Positions 23,025 to 32,672 are shown, counted from the first letter of the stretch. The stretch: DNA of 64,000 nucleotides from Rhizobium grahamii (GCF_009498215.1 NZ_CP043499.1:620001-684000), one strand, 5' to 3'. A program made the numbers and translations. The notes: generated by a model from the sequence alone, not told the origin.

Positions 23025-24590
23025 ATGAACCTCTATACTGCAAACGATCCAGGCAACGTCGAACGTATCAACGCCGAGGCCGTCAATGCCCGGCACAATC
23101 GTCCGCCACTCTATGCAGCGCGCAAGAAGATCTTCCCGAAGCGGGCCGAGGGTCGCTTTCGTACCTTCAAATGGATCGCGATGCTGATCACACTCGGCAT
23201 CTATTATCTCGCCCCGTGGATTCGCTGGGATCGTGGCCCCTACGCCCCCGATCAGGCCATCCTCGTCGACCTTGGTTCACGACGTTTCTTCTTCTTTTTC
23301 ATCGAGATCTGGCCACAGGAATTCTATTACGTCGCCGGGCTCCTAGTCATGGCGGGCTTTGGCCTTTTCCTTGTCACCTCGGCCGTCGGCCGCGCCTGGT
23401 GCGGCTATGCCTGTCCCCAGACGGTCTGGGTCGATCTGTTTCTCGTCGTCGAACGGGCCATCGAGGGCGACCGTAACGCGAGAATGAAACTCGACGCCGG
23501 CCCCTGGACCTTCGACAAGGTCAAAAAGCGGATTGCCAAGCACGCGATCTGGATCGTCATCGGCGTGGCGACCGGTGGCGCGTGGATATTCTACTTCGCG
23601 GACGCGCCCAAGCTTGTGGTCGCGCTGTTCACCGGACAGGCACCCGCCGTCGCCTATGCGACGGTCGCAACCCTGACCGCCACGACATATGTTCTCGGTG
23701 GTCTCATGCGCGAGCAGGTCTGCACCTACATGTGCCCCTGGCCGCGCATTCAGGGCGCCATGCTCGACGAGAACTCGCTGGTAGTGACCTACAATGACTG
23801 GCGTGGCGAGCCGCGCACCCGCCACGCCAAAAAGGCTCAAGCCAAGGGCGAGCCGATCGGTGATTGCGTCGATTGCAACGCCTGCGTCGCCGTCTGTCCG
23901 ATGGGCATCGACATCCGCGACGGGCAGCAGATGGAATGCATCACCTGCGCGCTGTGCATCGATGCCTGCGACGGTGTCATGGGCAAGCTCGGCAAGGAGC
24001 GTGGTCTGATCGCCTACGCGACCCTCAGCGAATATGCTGATAACATGGCGCTAGCCACCAACGACGGACGAACGCCGGTCCAACCGGCTCGCGTGCGCGA
24101 CGAAGACGGTTCGTTCACCGCCGGCGTCCGCCACTTCAACTGGCGCATCATCTTTCGCCCGCGTGTCGTCTTCTACGCCACCGTCTGGGCTTTCATCGGC
24201 CTGGCGATGCTGGTGCATCTGTCGCTGCGCGAGCGGTTGGAACTCAACGTCATTCACGACCGCAACCCGCAATACGTGCTGGAGAGCGACGGCTCGATCC
24301 GCAACGGCTATACGCTGCGCGTCCTCAACATGGAGCCTCGTCCGCGCAAGGTGACATTGAGCCTTTCCGGGCTCGAGGGCGCGACCATGCGCATTCCTGA
24401 ACTCGGCAAGGATGAAGGACGCTCCTTCACCATCGACACAGCGCCTGACGCCGCCACCACGCTCAAGGTCTTCGTGACGGACAGGCCGGGTGGCGGGACC
24501 AACGAGCTTCTGTTCGTGGTCGAGGATGCCGATCATTCTGATCGGGCGACCTATCGGGCCGCATTCAACACTCCAGGAGACGCGAAATGA
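23025..24590 (+). CDS. ccoG: cbb3 oxidase assembly protein CcoG (FixG), [4Fe-4S] protein
   Basis: A 521-residue membrane protein with five or so TM segments and two 4Fe-4S cysteine clusters (CVDCNACVAVCPMGID and CITCALCIDACDGVMG), followed by an Ig-like C-terminal domain. CcoG (RdxA/FixG) is a cupric reductase that supplies copper in reduced form for cbb3 assembly. I start at the ATG at 23025 (GGCGGA seven bases upstream); a GTG at 23004 is in frame but lies before the transcription start predicted from the anaerobox. It begins the ccoGHIS operon and overlaps ccoH by four bases. Confidence 0.94.
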   Translation: MNLYTANDPGNVERINAEAVNARHNRPPLYAARKKIFPKRAEGRFRTFKWIAMLITLGIYYLAPWIRWDRGPYAPDQAILVDLGSRRFFFFFIEIWPQEFYYVAGLLVMAGFGLFLVTSAVGRAWCGYACPQTVWVDLFLVVERAIEGDRNARMKLDAGPWTFDKVKKRIAKHAIWIVIGVATGGAWIFYFADAPKLVVALFTGQAPAVAYATVATLTATTYVLGGLMREQVCTYMCPWPRIQGAMLDENSLVVTYNDWRGEPRTRHAKKAQAKGEPIGDCVDCNACVAVCPMGIDIRDGQQMECITCALCIDACDGVMGKLGKERGLIAYATLSEYADNMALATNDGRTPVQPARVRDEDGSFTAGVRHFNWRIIFRPRVVFYATVWAFIGLAMLVHLSLRERLELNVIHDRNPQYVLESDGSIRNGYTLRVLNMEPRPRKVTLSLSGLEGATMRIPELGKDEGRSFTIDTAPDAATTLKVFVTDRPGGGTNELLFVVEDADHSDRATYRAAFNTPGDAK

Positions 24591-25078
24591 CCGCACCATC
24601 TTCATCACAGGGCTTCACAGGCCGGCACATGCTGCTGGTCATCTGCACCTTTTTCGGCGTCGTGATCTCCGTCAACGTCACCATGGCCTGGCTCGCCTCG
24701 TCGAGCTGGAGCGGCCTTGTCGTTCAGAACACCTACGTCGCCAGCCAGGAGTTCAATCAGAGGGCCGAGGCGATGAAGGCCATGACCGCTTCGGGCATCA
24801 GCGGGGTGCTGTCGATCAATGGGGGCATGGTTCACTACGACCTTCGCAACAGGGACGGGTCGCCGACCGCGATCGACGACGTCGTGCTGAACTTCAAACG
24901 GCCCGTGGGAGACCATGAGGATTTCAGCATCACGCTTCGCAAGACTGCGGAGGGTCGATTTGAGGGCGAGCACAACGTTGCGACAGGCGACTGGATCGTC
25001 GAAGCCGTCTCAAAGCGAGGCGGAGCGTTGATCATGCACGAAGCCAAGCGGATCGACACCGCGGAGTTCGGCCAATGA
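24587..25078 (+). CDS. ccoH: cbb3 oxidase assembly protein CcoH (FixH)
   Basis: A 163-residue single-pass membrane protein with an N-terminal TM helix (HMLLVICTFFGVVISVNVTMAWLA) and the FixH signature SSWSGLVVQNTYVASQEFN, then a periplasmic beta-rich domain ending in GDWIVEAVSKRGG. CcoH stabilises cbb3 assembly intermediates and joins the complex. It overlaps ccoG and ccoI by four bases each, so ccoGHIS is translationally coupled. Confidence 0.94.
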   Translation: MTAPSSSQGFTGRHMLLVICTFFGVVISVNVTMAWLASSSWSGLVVQNTYVASQEFNQRAEAMKAMTASGISGVLSINGGMVHYDLRNRDGSPTAIDDVVLNFKRPVGDHEDFSITLRKTAEGRFEGEHNVATGDWIVEAVSKRGGALIMHEAKRIDTAEFGQ

Positions 25079-27356
25079 CCTGTTGCACGATGGACAGCGA
25101 AGGCGTGCTTGCTTTGAGCTCGACCGCCTTCAGCGCCGAGGAAGTCGCGCTCGCCAGCCATCCGGTCGGCGACGGCCTGCGCCAACTCGACCTGAGCGTT
25201 CCCGATGTACACTGCGGTGCATGCATCTCCACGATCGAAGGCGCCCTGGCCAAGATCCCGTTTGTCCAGAAAGCGCGCGTCAACCTGACGGCGCGCCGGG
25301 TCACCTGCCTCTATCGCGAGGAAATGGACAACCGGCGGACCGATCCTTCGCAGATCGTCACTGCGGTTAATGCCGTCGGATACCGCGCGCATCTCTTCAC
25401 ACCCGCAACGCCCGAGAATGACAAGACCCGAAACCAGTTGCTGCTTGCCGTAGGTGTCTCGGGGTTCGCGGCGGCGAACATCATGCTGTTGTCGGTTTCC
25501 GTTTGGTCGGGCGCCGATGCCGCCACCCGCGACCTGTTCCACTGGATCTCGGCAATGATTGCCGCGCCGGCACTCGTCTATGCGGGCCGTTTCTTCTTCC
25601 AGTCCGCGTGGAATGCGCTGAAGCATGGCCGCACCAACATGGACGTCCCGATTTCGCTTGCGGTGACGCTGTCCTACGCGGTTTCGCTCTGGGAAACCAT
25701 GCGCCATGGCGAGCACGCCTGGTTCGACGCATCGGTGTCGCTGCTGTTCTTCCTGCTGATCGGCCGAACCCTTGACCACATCATGCGAGAGAAGGCCCGC
25801 GCGGCAATCAACGGGCTGGCGCAGCTGGCTCCCCGGGGGCGATGCAGATCATGCCGGACGGATCGCGTCGCTACGTCCCCGTGGAAGAGATTTCCGTCGG
25901 GGATCAGATCGCGATCGCGGTCGGCGAGCGCGTTCCCGTCGACGCCCAGGTGATTGGCGGCAGCAGCGATCTCGACATGTCGATCGTCACAGGCGAAAGC
26001 AGCCCTGTCGCTGTTTCAGACGGAAGCGATGTCATGTCCGGCGCGATGAACCTCACGGGCGCCCTCGTTCTGCGTACCACAAAGATTGCGAAGAACTCCC
26101 TGCTTGCCGAAATCATCGGTTTGATGGAAGCCGCGGAAGGCGGCCGCGCCAGGTATCGCCGCATCGCCGATCGGGCGGCGTCGCTCTATTCTCCGGTGGT
26201 CCACTGCCTGGCGCTGGTTTCGTTTCTCGCCTGGGGTTTTGCCGGCGGGGACTGGAAGCACGCCATGCTGGTCGCCGTTGCCGTCCTGATCATCACCTGC
26301 CCGTGCGCATTGGGTCTTGCTGTTCCGGTCGTGCAGGTGGTCGCCGCCGGAGAGCTTTTCCGCAAGGGGATTATGGTCAAGGACGGCTCCGCTCTCGAAA
26401 GGCTCGCCGAAGCCGACATCGTGGCATTCGACAAGACAGGGACTTTGACGATCGGCCAGCCACGCCTCGTCGCGTCGCTGGCGGCGGAGCGGGAGATCTC
26501 CACTGCCCTTGGTCTTGCCATTCATTCGAGGCATCCGTTGTCGCAGGCGCTGGTGCGAGGCTGCGACCTAGCGCCTGTCAGCTTCGACAGCGTCAGGGAA
26601 GTTCCCGGTGGCGGGCTCGAAGCGGCGGGCGGAGATGCTGTGTATCGCCTCGGCAATGCGGCCTTTGCCTGTGGGGAGAAAGTCGAACCACGGACGGCTG
26701 GTGACAATCCCTATTCGGAAGTCGTTCTGTCGAAGGATCGCGTCGAACTCGCTCGCTTCCTATTCGATGACACACTGCGTCCGGGCGCGGCCGATGCCAT
26801 CGCCCAGTTGCAGAAGGCGGGTCTGGGATCGATCGTGCTATCCGGCGACAGGCAGGCCGTGGTGGACAACACCGCCGAGGCGCTCGGGATCGACAAGGCA
26901 TTCGGGGCGCTGACGCCAAAGCAGAAGGTGGAAGAATGCGCTCGCATGAGCGCAAGCGGTCACCGCGTGCTGATGGTGGGAGACGGCATCAACGACGCGC
27001 CGGCGCTGGCCGCCGCGCACGTGTCGATGGCACCGGCAACAGCATCGGACATCGGACGACAGGCCGCCGATCTCGTGTTCTTCAATGACCGGCTGGACGC
27101 GGTTCCCGACGCCATCACGATTTCAAGACGCTCCGCGAGCCTTATCCGGCAGAACTTCGCGCTGGCAATCGGCTACAACGTTCTGGCTGTTCCGATCGCG
27201 ATTGCCGGTTTCGCCACTCCTCTCATCGCGGCGGTTGCGATGTCCACCTCGTCGATCATCGTGGTCATGAACGCCCTGCGTCTCAACTCGTTCGATCGAG
27301 CCTTGAGCAGACAGTCGGCAACCGTTGTCCCGGCCAACAAGGTGAAAATCGCATGA
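25075..27356 (+). CDS. ccoI: copper-transporting P1B-type ATPase CcoI (FixI), frameshifted
   Basis: A heavy-metal P-type ATPase that moves copper across the membrane for cbb3 assembly. Motifs in order: HMA site CGAC (Cys47, Cys50), the TM metal motif CPCALGLAVP, phosphorylation site DKTGTLT, HSRHPLSQ and GDGINDAPALA. The reading frame breaks at a five-G run (25835-25839, about codon 254): the first frame stops at 25953, and the rest of the protein continues in the -1 frame from about 25839 to 27356. Adding one G gives the family-typical LAPRGAMQIMPDG and a 760-residue protein. Either the gene is disrupted, the sequence lacks a base, or a -1 shift at the G run makes the full protein. The end overlaps ccoS by four bases. 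Confidence 0.88.
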
Positions 27357-27511
27357 ACATGCTGATCTATCTGATCCCGATCGCGCTCTTCATGGGCGGC
27401 ATGGGCCTGGCGGCCTTCCTGTGGTCCTTGCGAAGCGGCCAGTATGACGACCTGCAAGGGGCCGCGTGGCGCGTGCTCAGCGATGAGGATCCAGACCAGA
27501 AGCAACTCTAG
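27353..27511 (+). CDS. ccoS: cbb3 oxidase assembly protein CcoS (FixS)
   Basis: A 52-residue single-pass membrane protein starting MNMLIYLIPIALFMGGMGLA, followed by AFLWSLRSGQYDDLQGAA; this W-LRSGQ-DDL-G pattern is diagnostic of CcoS. It is needed for insertion of the redox cofactors into CcoN. It overlaps ccoI by four bases and ends the ccoGHIS operon. Its integrity just after the frameshifted ccoI argues that the operon is under selection. Confidence 0.94.
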   Translation: MNMLIYLIPIALFMGGMGLAAFLWSLRSGQYDDLQGAAWRVLSDEDPDQKQL

Positions 27512-27522
27512 ACGCCGGGACA

Positions 27523-27549
27523 TCCGCAGGTTCCCTTTGGGCTTGCGGA
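27523..27549 (+). terminator. possible weak terminator after ccoS
   Basis: A hairpin (TCCGCA at 27523-27528 with TGCGGA at 27544-27549, inner CCC/GGG) follows ccoS by 11 bases. No T tract follows, so termination strength is doubtful. Confidence 0.3.
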
Positions 27550-27622
27550 CACGGCCGGCTGCGTGACATTTATCAACGCTGATAGTGTGCCGAAGGCTGT
27601 CCGATCAGCAGGAGCAATTTTG

Positions 27623-28186
27623 ATGCATTTTTCGGCGTTAGCCCTCGGTATTTTCACCCTGCTCATCCTGCCGGGTCCGACAAACGCGATCCTTGCGATG
27701 GCTTCGCAGGGATTGACGCTTGCACGCGCCATCGCCCTGCTGACCGCCGTCCTCTGCTCGTACCTGGCTGTCATCATCCCCGTATCGTCACTTACCGCTC
27801 CACTGTTGCATGGCCATCCAATCATTACGCAGACCGTGAAGCTTATCTCTGCTACCTGGGTCCTCTATCTGGCGATCAAGCTTTGGACCAGTGCTCCGAA
27901 GAGCCAAGGCGGCGTGGTGCGCGTGCCGCATCTGATCATCACGACATTGCTGAATCCGAAGGCGATCATCATTGGTCTCACCATGATCGTTTCAGATAAC
28001 GGGTCATCTCCGATTGCCGCACTCGTGACCTTTTCGATCGCAGTTATCGCGACGTCGACGGTCTGGCTATTGGCCGGTCGCCTCATTCTGGGAGGCAAGG
28101 GGCAGACGCCGGTCATCGCACAACGGTGCGGATCCGTTGTGCTGCTCGCGTTCTCGGCATTGCTCACGATCAGCGCACTCCAATAG
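27623..28186 (+). CDS. LysE/RhtB family exporter
   Basis: A 187-residue inner-membrane translocator of the LysE superfamily with about six hydrophobic segments; the N-terminal signature ILPGPTNAILAMASQGLTLARAIALLTAVLCSY carries the conserved PGPxN motif. It should export an amino acid or a related small solute. AGGAG with eight-base spacing supports the ATG at 27623; the frame is open 20 codons further upstream without a ribosome site. It lies between ccoS and the LysR gene with no clear operon partner. Confidence 0.85.
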   Translation: MHFSALALGIFTLLILPGPTNAILAMASQGLTLARAIALLTAVLCSYLAVIIPVSSLTAPLLHGHPIITQTVKLISATWVLYLAIKLWTSAPKSQGGVVRVPHLIITTLLNPKAIIIGLTMIVSDNGSSPIAALVTFSIAVIATSTVWLLAGRLILGGKGQTPVIAQRCGSVVLLAFSALLTISALQ

Positions 28187-28354
28187 CGGTTCGCTGGAGG
28201 TGGCGGAACGGGTAAACGCTTTCATAGCGACCGTAAATCCCTTCCGGGATTGTCTTGCTCGGCGATTGGCGTTCCCCTAAAAAGCGAAGGCTCTCACTCG
28301 ATCATCGGTCTCGCCTTGTGTTTCCGTGGCCCCGGCGCTGCCAGCCTTCCGCAC

Positions 28355-29305
28355 TCACTGCCCCCAGATCACCGCCTCCTCGTGGCGTTTGATCAGATGG
28401 CGCAGCGTCTGGAAGCCGGAGCGGATATGATTGGCGAACTGCTCGACAGCCGGTGCCCGCGGCGCGTCGACTCTTTTCAGGATCGCAAGCGCTCGCTCCG
28501 GATGCGGAATATTGATCGGGAGCGCCGTAATCGACCGCTCCTTTCTCTGCGCAAACACGACGCTATGCGGCATGACGGTCAGCGCCTCGGAGGCCTTCAG
28601 ATAATTGATCACGCCCATCAGCGAGCCGCCTGAGTATCGCACCTTTATCTCCGTGCCGCCGAATGACAGCAGCAGCGCGCGGAGGTCGGCGAGGAGGGGG
28701 CTGCCCGGAGGAGGGGCGACCCAGGGATAGCTCAGGAGTTGGCTGGGCTGTGGCTTCCTCTTGAGGAGAAGCGGATGCGTGACGCTGCATGCAATCACGT
28801 TTCTGCCCGGCAGAATTTGCTGGAATTCCAAACCGGAGCCCTCGTCGAGGATGTCGATCGGGCAAATTGCAATGTCGATCTGGTCCGCCTTGAGGCCTGC
28901 ACGCAAATCCGGGAAATAGCCGTAGCTCTGATCGATACGCACATCGGGATGCGTTGCCTGGAACTCCGCGCAAAGGCCGGCGATCAGCGAGTCCATGAAA
29001 AACGGTGTACCGCCCACGCGCACGACACCGCTATTGCCGATGCGGAAGCTCTCCACGAGATCTGAGGCCTTGCGGGACGCGGCAAGCATAACAAAGCCAT
29101 GTTCGGCGAGTGACAGGCCGAAGGCTGTCGGCTGCAGCGGACGTCTTCCCTTGATGAAGAGCGGTTCGCCGACGCGCTTCTCCAGCATGGAAAGCGTTCT
29201 CGAGACGGCGGACTGCGCCAGCCCGAGCAATGCCGCGCCTTCGGTAACGCCGCCGGTCTTCACCACCGCGGCAAGCTGGATAAGGTGTCGCTCATCGATC
29301 TTCAT
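28355..29305 (-). CDS. LysR family regulator of the hydroxyquinol operon
   Basis: A 316-residue LysR-type regulator with an N-terminal winged helix-turn-helix (HLIQLAAVVKTGGVTEGAALLGLAQSAVSRTLSMLEKRVGEPLF) and a two-lobed inducer domain (FRIGNSGVVRVGG onwards). It is divergent from the intradiol dioxygenase gene, 94 bases apart, the standard layout for aromatic catabolic operons, and should activate that operon when a pathway intermediate binds. The ATAACA dyads in the intergenic region overlap its start codon, which suggests autorepression. Confidence 0.92.
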   Translation of the reverse strand: MKIDERHLIQLAAVVKTGGVTEGAALLGLAQSAVSRTLSMLEKRVGEPLFIKGRRPLQPTAFGLSLAEHGFVMLAASRKASDLVESFRIGNSGVVRVGGTPFFMDSLIAGLCAEFQATHPDVRIDQSYGYFPDLRAGLKADQIDIAICPIDILDEGSGLEFQQILPGRNVIACSVTHPLLLKRKPQPSQLLSYPWVAPPPGSPLLADLRALLLSFGGTEIKVRYSGGSLMGVINYLKASEALTVMPHSVVFAQRKERSITALPINIPHPERALAILKRVDAPRAPAVEQFANHIRSGFQTLRHLIKRHEEAVIWGQ

Positions 29306-29332
29306 AACAATCTGTTATATTGCGACATAACA
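29304..29332. promoter_or_regulatory. probable LysR-type operator dyads
   Basis: Three alternating half-sites, ATAACA (29304-29309), TGTTAT (29313-29318) and ATAACA (29327-29332), form two overlapping inverted repeats with 3-bp and 8-bp spacers. The first overlaps the LysR start codon, and the last ends 67 bp before the dioxygenase start. Confidence 0.55.
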
Positions 29333-29399
29333 AAATCATCAACGTCGCTCGGGCTCGCTGCTAAAGTCTCTTCGTCTGCTAGGGAATGGGAGGAGAAGA

Positions 29400-30275
29400 A
29401 TGGTGGGCCGTCTTCCGACGCTGACCTTCAGCGAGGCAACCTCTTCCGATGTGTTCGCCGAACGTCTTGCCGGGCGGCAGGACACCGATGTGGCGCAACT
29501 CCTCGCCGCCGCCGTCGCGCATATCCACGACCTTATCAAGCAGTTCCGACCGACACAGGACGACTGGCGGAAGGTGATCGCCTTCCTGACAGAGGTCGGT
29601 CACGCGTCGGATGAGAGGCGTCAGGAATGGGTGCTGCTTTCTGATCTGACGGGCGCGTCGGCTCTCGTTGAAGAGATCAACTCTCGCAGGCCGAAGGGCG
29701 CAACGCCCAATACGATCCGCGGCCCCTTTTTTCGAGAGGACGCCCCCGAACGCAAGCAGGGCGCATCCATCTCGCTAGACGGTGTTGGTGAGCCCCTGGC
29801 GGTATCGGTCAGCGTGCAGGACCTTGACGGTTTACCTGTCCCGGGTGCGGAACTCGTGACCTGGCAGGCCAATTCTCAAGGCTATTACGAGAACCAGCAG
29901 CCGGACCTGCAACCCGAGCACAATCTGCGCGGCCTGTTTCGAACCGACGGCGCTGGACGTGTCGAATATCGCTCCATCGTGCCGTCAGGTTACGGCGTTC
30001 CCGGCGACGGGCCTGTCGGCCGGCTTCTGGCGGCTGCGGGTGTTCCGCTTCACCGGCCTGCGAATTTGCATTTCGTGATCCGCGCTGATGGTTTCGAGAC
30101 GATAACCACGCATATCTACGATGCCGGCGATCCGCTTCTGGCGGAAGATGCGCTTTTTGGCGTTCGCCCGGAGCTCGTTCACACCTTCGAACCGGCCGAT
30201 GTCGCCGGTCAACGTGGGAAGGCTGTGGCTCTAACCTTCGTCATGGTTCGTTCGAAACCGAGGAGGGCGGCATGA
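29400..30275 (+). CDS. intradiol ring-cleavage dioxygenase with an altered iron ligand
   Basis: A 291-residue protein of the hydroxyquinol 1,2-dioxygenase / catechol dioxygenase family: N-terminal dimerisation helices (about 10-100), then the catalytic beta domain. The tyrosine ligands appear as Tyr162/163 (GYYENQQ) and Tyr198 (GYGVPGDGPVG). The usual HxH iron motif (RPAHLHF) reads RPANLHF here, so the first histidine is Asn222 (codon AAT at 30063-30065); His224 is kept. Activity may be changed or lost. A second, canonical paralogue lies at the end of the same operon. It overlaps the maleylacetate reductase gene by four bases. Confidence 0.85.
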   Translation: MVGRLPTLTFSEATSSDVFAERLAGRQDTDVAQLLAAAVAHIHDLIKQFRPTQDDWRKVIAFLTEVGHASDERRQEWVLLSDLTGASALVEEINSRRPKGATPNTIRGPFFREDAPERKQGASISLDGVGEPLAVSVSVQDLDGLPVPGAELVTWQANSQGYYENQQPDLQPEHNLRGLFRTDGAGRVEYRSIVPSGYGVPGDGPVGRLLAAAGVPLHRPANLHFVIRADGFETITTHIYDAGDPLLAEDALFGVRPELVHTFEPADVAGQRGKAVALTFVMVRSKPRRAA

Positions 30276-31333
30276 GCATCGCATTTTCCTACGCTGGTAG
30301 TCCGGCCCGGATCGTCTTTGGAGATGGCGCCAGCAAGACGGTGTCTGAATGGATCGCGAAGTCGGGCGCCAAGCGCGCGCTTGTGCTCTCCACACCGCAT
30401 CAGAAAGCCGATGCGGAGGCGCTTGCAAAAGAAATCGGCGAACCGGTTTGCGGCGTGTTTGCGGGTGCTGTCATGCACACGCCCGTCGACGTGACCGAGA
30501 TCGCAATGAAAGTGCTTGCCGAAACGAAGGCGGACTGCCTGGTTGCCCTTGGCGGCGGCTCGACGACTGGGCTCGGCAAGGCGCTTGCCTATCGGACTGA
30601 CCTGCTTCAGATCGTTGTGCCGACGACTTATGCAGGGTCGGAAGTCACGCCCATTCTCGGCCAGACCGAGGGTGGGCGGAAGACGACCGTGAAGGATGTG
30701 AAGATCCTGCCCGAGATCGTGATCTACGATCCGCTGCTCACCCATGGACTGCCCGTTCAGATGAGCGTGACGAGCGGCCTCAATGCCATGGCCCATGCCG
30801 TCGAAGGTCTTTACGCACGTGACCGCAATCCGATCTCGACGCTAATGGCAATCGAGGGATTGCGCGCCTTCGCGCGCAGCCTGCCCAAGATCGTTCAAGC
30901 GCCTGATAGTGCGGAGGCTCGCAGCGACGCACTTTACGGCGCCTGGCTCTGCGGCACCGTGCTTGGGGCCGTCGGTATGGCGCTGCATCACAAGATCTGC
31001 CACACGCTCGGCGGTTCCTTCGATACCCCGCATGCCGAAACCCATGCAGTCATGCTGCCTCACACCGCAGGCTTCAACGCGAAGGCGGCATCAAGCGAGC
31101 TTGCGCCGGTTGCCGAAATCTTCGGTGGCTCGGTTGGTGGCGGTCTCTGGGACTTTGCCAAGGCCGTAGGCGCGCCACTGTCGCTGCGCGATTTCGGACT
31201 AACGGAGGCCGACCTGGACCGCGCGTCGGCGATTGCCGTCGAGAACCCTTACTGGAATCCGCAACCGATCGATCGTCAAGCGATCCGGCAGCTTTTGCAG
31301 AATGCCTGGGAAGGACGTCGGCCAACGGACTAA
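30272..31333 (+). CDS. maleylacetate reductase
   Basis: A 353-residue iron-containing alcohol dehydrogenase-type protein of the maleylacetate reductase group. Visible are the nucleotide-binding LVALGGGSTTGLGKALAY, VPTTYAGSEVTPILG and HHKICHTLGGSFDTPHAETHAVMLPH. It reduces maleylacetate to 3-oxoadipate with NAD(P)H, the step after hydroxyquinol ring cleavage. It is coupled by a four-base overlap to the dioxygenase upstream, which fixes the pathway with good confidence. Confidence 0.93.
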   Translation: MSIAFSYAGSPARIVFGDGASKTVSEWIAKSGAKRALVLSTPHQKADAEALAKEIGEPVCGVFAGAVMHTPVDVTEIAMKVLAETKADCLVALGGGSTTGLGKALAYRTDLLQIVVPTTYAGSEVTPILGQTEGGRKTTVKDVKILPEIVIYDPLLTHGLPVQMSVTSGLNAMAHAVEGLYARDRNPISTLMAIEGLRAFARSLPKIVQAPDSAEARSDALYGAWLCGTVLGAVGMALHHKICHTLGGSFDTPHAETHAVMLPHTAGFNAKAASSELAPVAEIFGGSVGGGLWDFAKAVGAPLSLRDFGLTEADLDRASAIAVENPYWNPQPIDRQAIRQLLQNAWEGRRPTD

Positions 31334-31391
31334 AGTTCTGGTGCACTGTCGAGTGCGCTCTTTGGGAGGAGAGAGAACAATGGGAGGAAAC

Positions 31392-32672
31392 ATGTTCACG
31401 AGACGCAATTTTCTAAAGACCACCGCTGCCGGCGGTGCAATCATCGCTACGTCTGGTCTGGCTGCGCCTGCGGTTGCAAAGGATGTGGCGATCAAGCTTG
31501 GCTATGTCAGCCCGCAGACCGGACCGCTCGCCGCATTCGGGGAGGCCGACAAGTTTGTCGTCGACGCGTTCCTGGAAACGACGAAGAAGCTCGGGCTGAA
31601 TTATGAGGTCGTGGTTAAGGACAGCCAGTCCAATCCGAACCGGGCCGCTGAAGTGGCCAAGGAGCTGATCGTCACCGACGAGATCAATCTGATGCTCGTA
31701 TCGTCAACGCCGGAAACGACCAATCCGGTCTCGACCACCTGCGAAGGCGAACAGATGCCCTGCATCTCGACGGTCGCACCCTGGCAACCCTGGTTCATCG
31801 GCCAGCAGGGAAACCCGGGCGATCCGGCTTCGTGGAAGCCGTTTGACTATTCCTACCATTTCTTCTGGGGTCTTGAGGATATCATCGCCGTCTTCACCGG
31901 AATGTGGGGGCAGATCGAAACGAACAAGAAGATTGGCGGCCTCTTCCCTAATGATGGCGATGGTAACGCCTGGGGTGACAAGGTCGTCGGCTTTCCACCG
32001 GTTCTCGAAAAGCTGGGTTACAGCCTCACGGATACAGGCCGCTATCAGAACCTTACCGATGATTTTTCGGCACAAATCAACGCCTTCAAGCAGGCAGGGA
32101 CAGACATTCTGACGGGCGTGATGATCCCGCCTGACCTGACGACATTCTGGAACCAGGCAAAGCAGCAGGGACTGAAGCCGAAGATCGCGTCGATCGGTAA
32201 GGCGTTGCTCTTCCCGCAGACGGTCGAAGCGTTGGGCAACGCTGGTCACAACCTCTCGACGGAGGTCTGGTGGACGCCGAGCCATCCGTTCAAGTCGTCG
32301 CTGACGGGAGATACGGCGGCCACTGTTGCCGATGCCTTCACCAAGGCGACTGGGCGCCCGTGGACGCAGCCGATCGGCTTTGCACATGCGCTGTTCGAGC
32401 TCGCCGTCGATGTCATGAAGCGAACCGAGGATGCCTCCGACGGCAAGGCCGTCGCCAAGGCGATCGGCGAAACCAAGCTGGACACGATTGTTGGACCGGT
32501 CGCCTGGGGTAGCGACAAGCTGCCGCCCTTTGCCCAGAAGAATGTCGCCAAGACACCGCTTGTCGGCGGCCAGTGGCGCCTCAAGTCGGGTGGTGGCTAC
32601 GAGCTCGTGATCGTCGAGAATAGTCTTGCGCCAAACGTGCCGCTCGGCGGCAAGCTCGAGGCGCTGGCCTGA
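31392..32672 (+). CDS. ABC transporter substrate-binding protein (LivK/aromatic type), Tat leader
   Basis: A 426-residue periplasmic binding protein of the branched-chain amino acid/amide family. The leader MFTRRNFLKTTAAGGAIIA is a good twin-arginine signal, ending near APAVAKD. The mature part starts with the family phrase KLGYVSPQTGPLAAFGE. GGGAGG precedes the ATG at 31392; an ATG at 31380 is an in-frame alternative. Position between maleylacetate reductase and the phenol hydroxylase suggests that it binds an aromatic compound that feeds the hydroxyquinol pathway rather than leucine. A hairpin follows it. Confidence 0.9.
   Translation: MFTRRNFLKTTAAGGAIIATSGLAAPAVAKDVAIKLGYVSPQTGPLAAFGEADKFVVDAFLETTKKLGLNYEVVVKDSQSNPNRAAEVAKELIVTDEINLMLVSSTPETTNPVSTTCEGEQMPCISTVAPWQPWFIGQQGNPGDPASWKPFDYSYHFFWGLEDIIAVFTGMWGQIETNKKIGGLFPNDGDGNAWGDKVVGFPPVLEKLGYSLTDTGRYQNLTDDFSAQINAFKQAGTDILTGVMIPPDLTTFWNQAKQQGLKPKIASIGKALLFPQTVEALGNAGHNLSTEVWWTPSHPFKSSLTGDTAATVADAFTKATGRPWTQPIGFAHALFELAVDVMKRTEDASDGKAVAKAIGETKLDTIVGPVAWGSDKLPPFAQKNVAKTPLVGGQWRLKSGGGYELVIVENSLAPNVPLGGKLEALA

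Noticed and set aside
28237..28252. AATCCC/GGGATT mini-hairpin after the LysE gene
   Set aside because: Six-base stem without a T tract; too weak to call a terminator.
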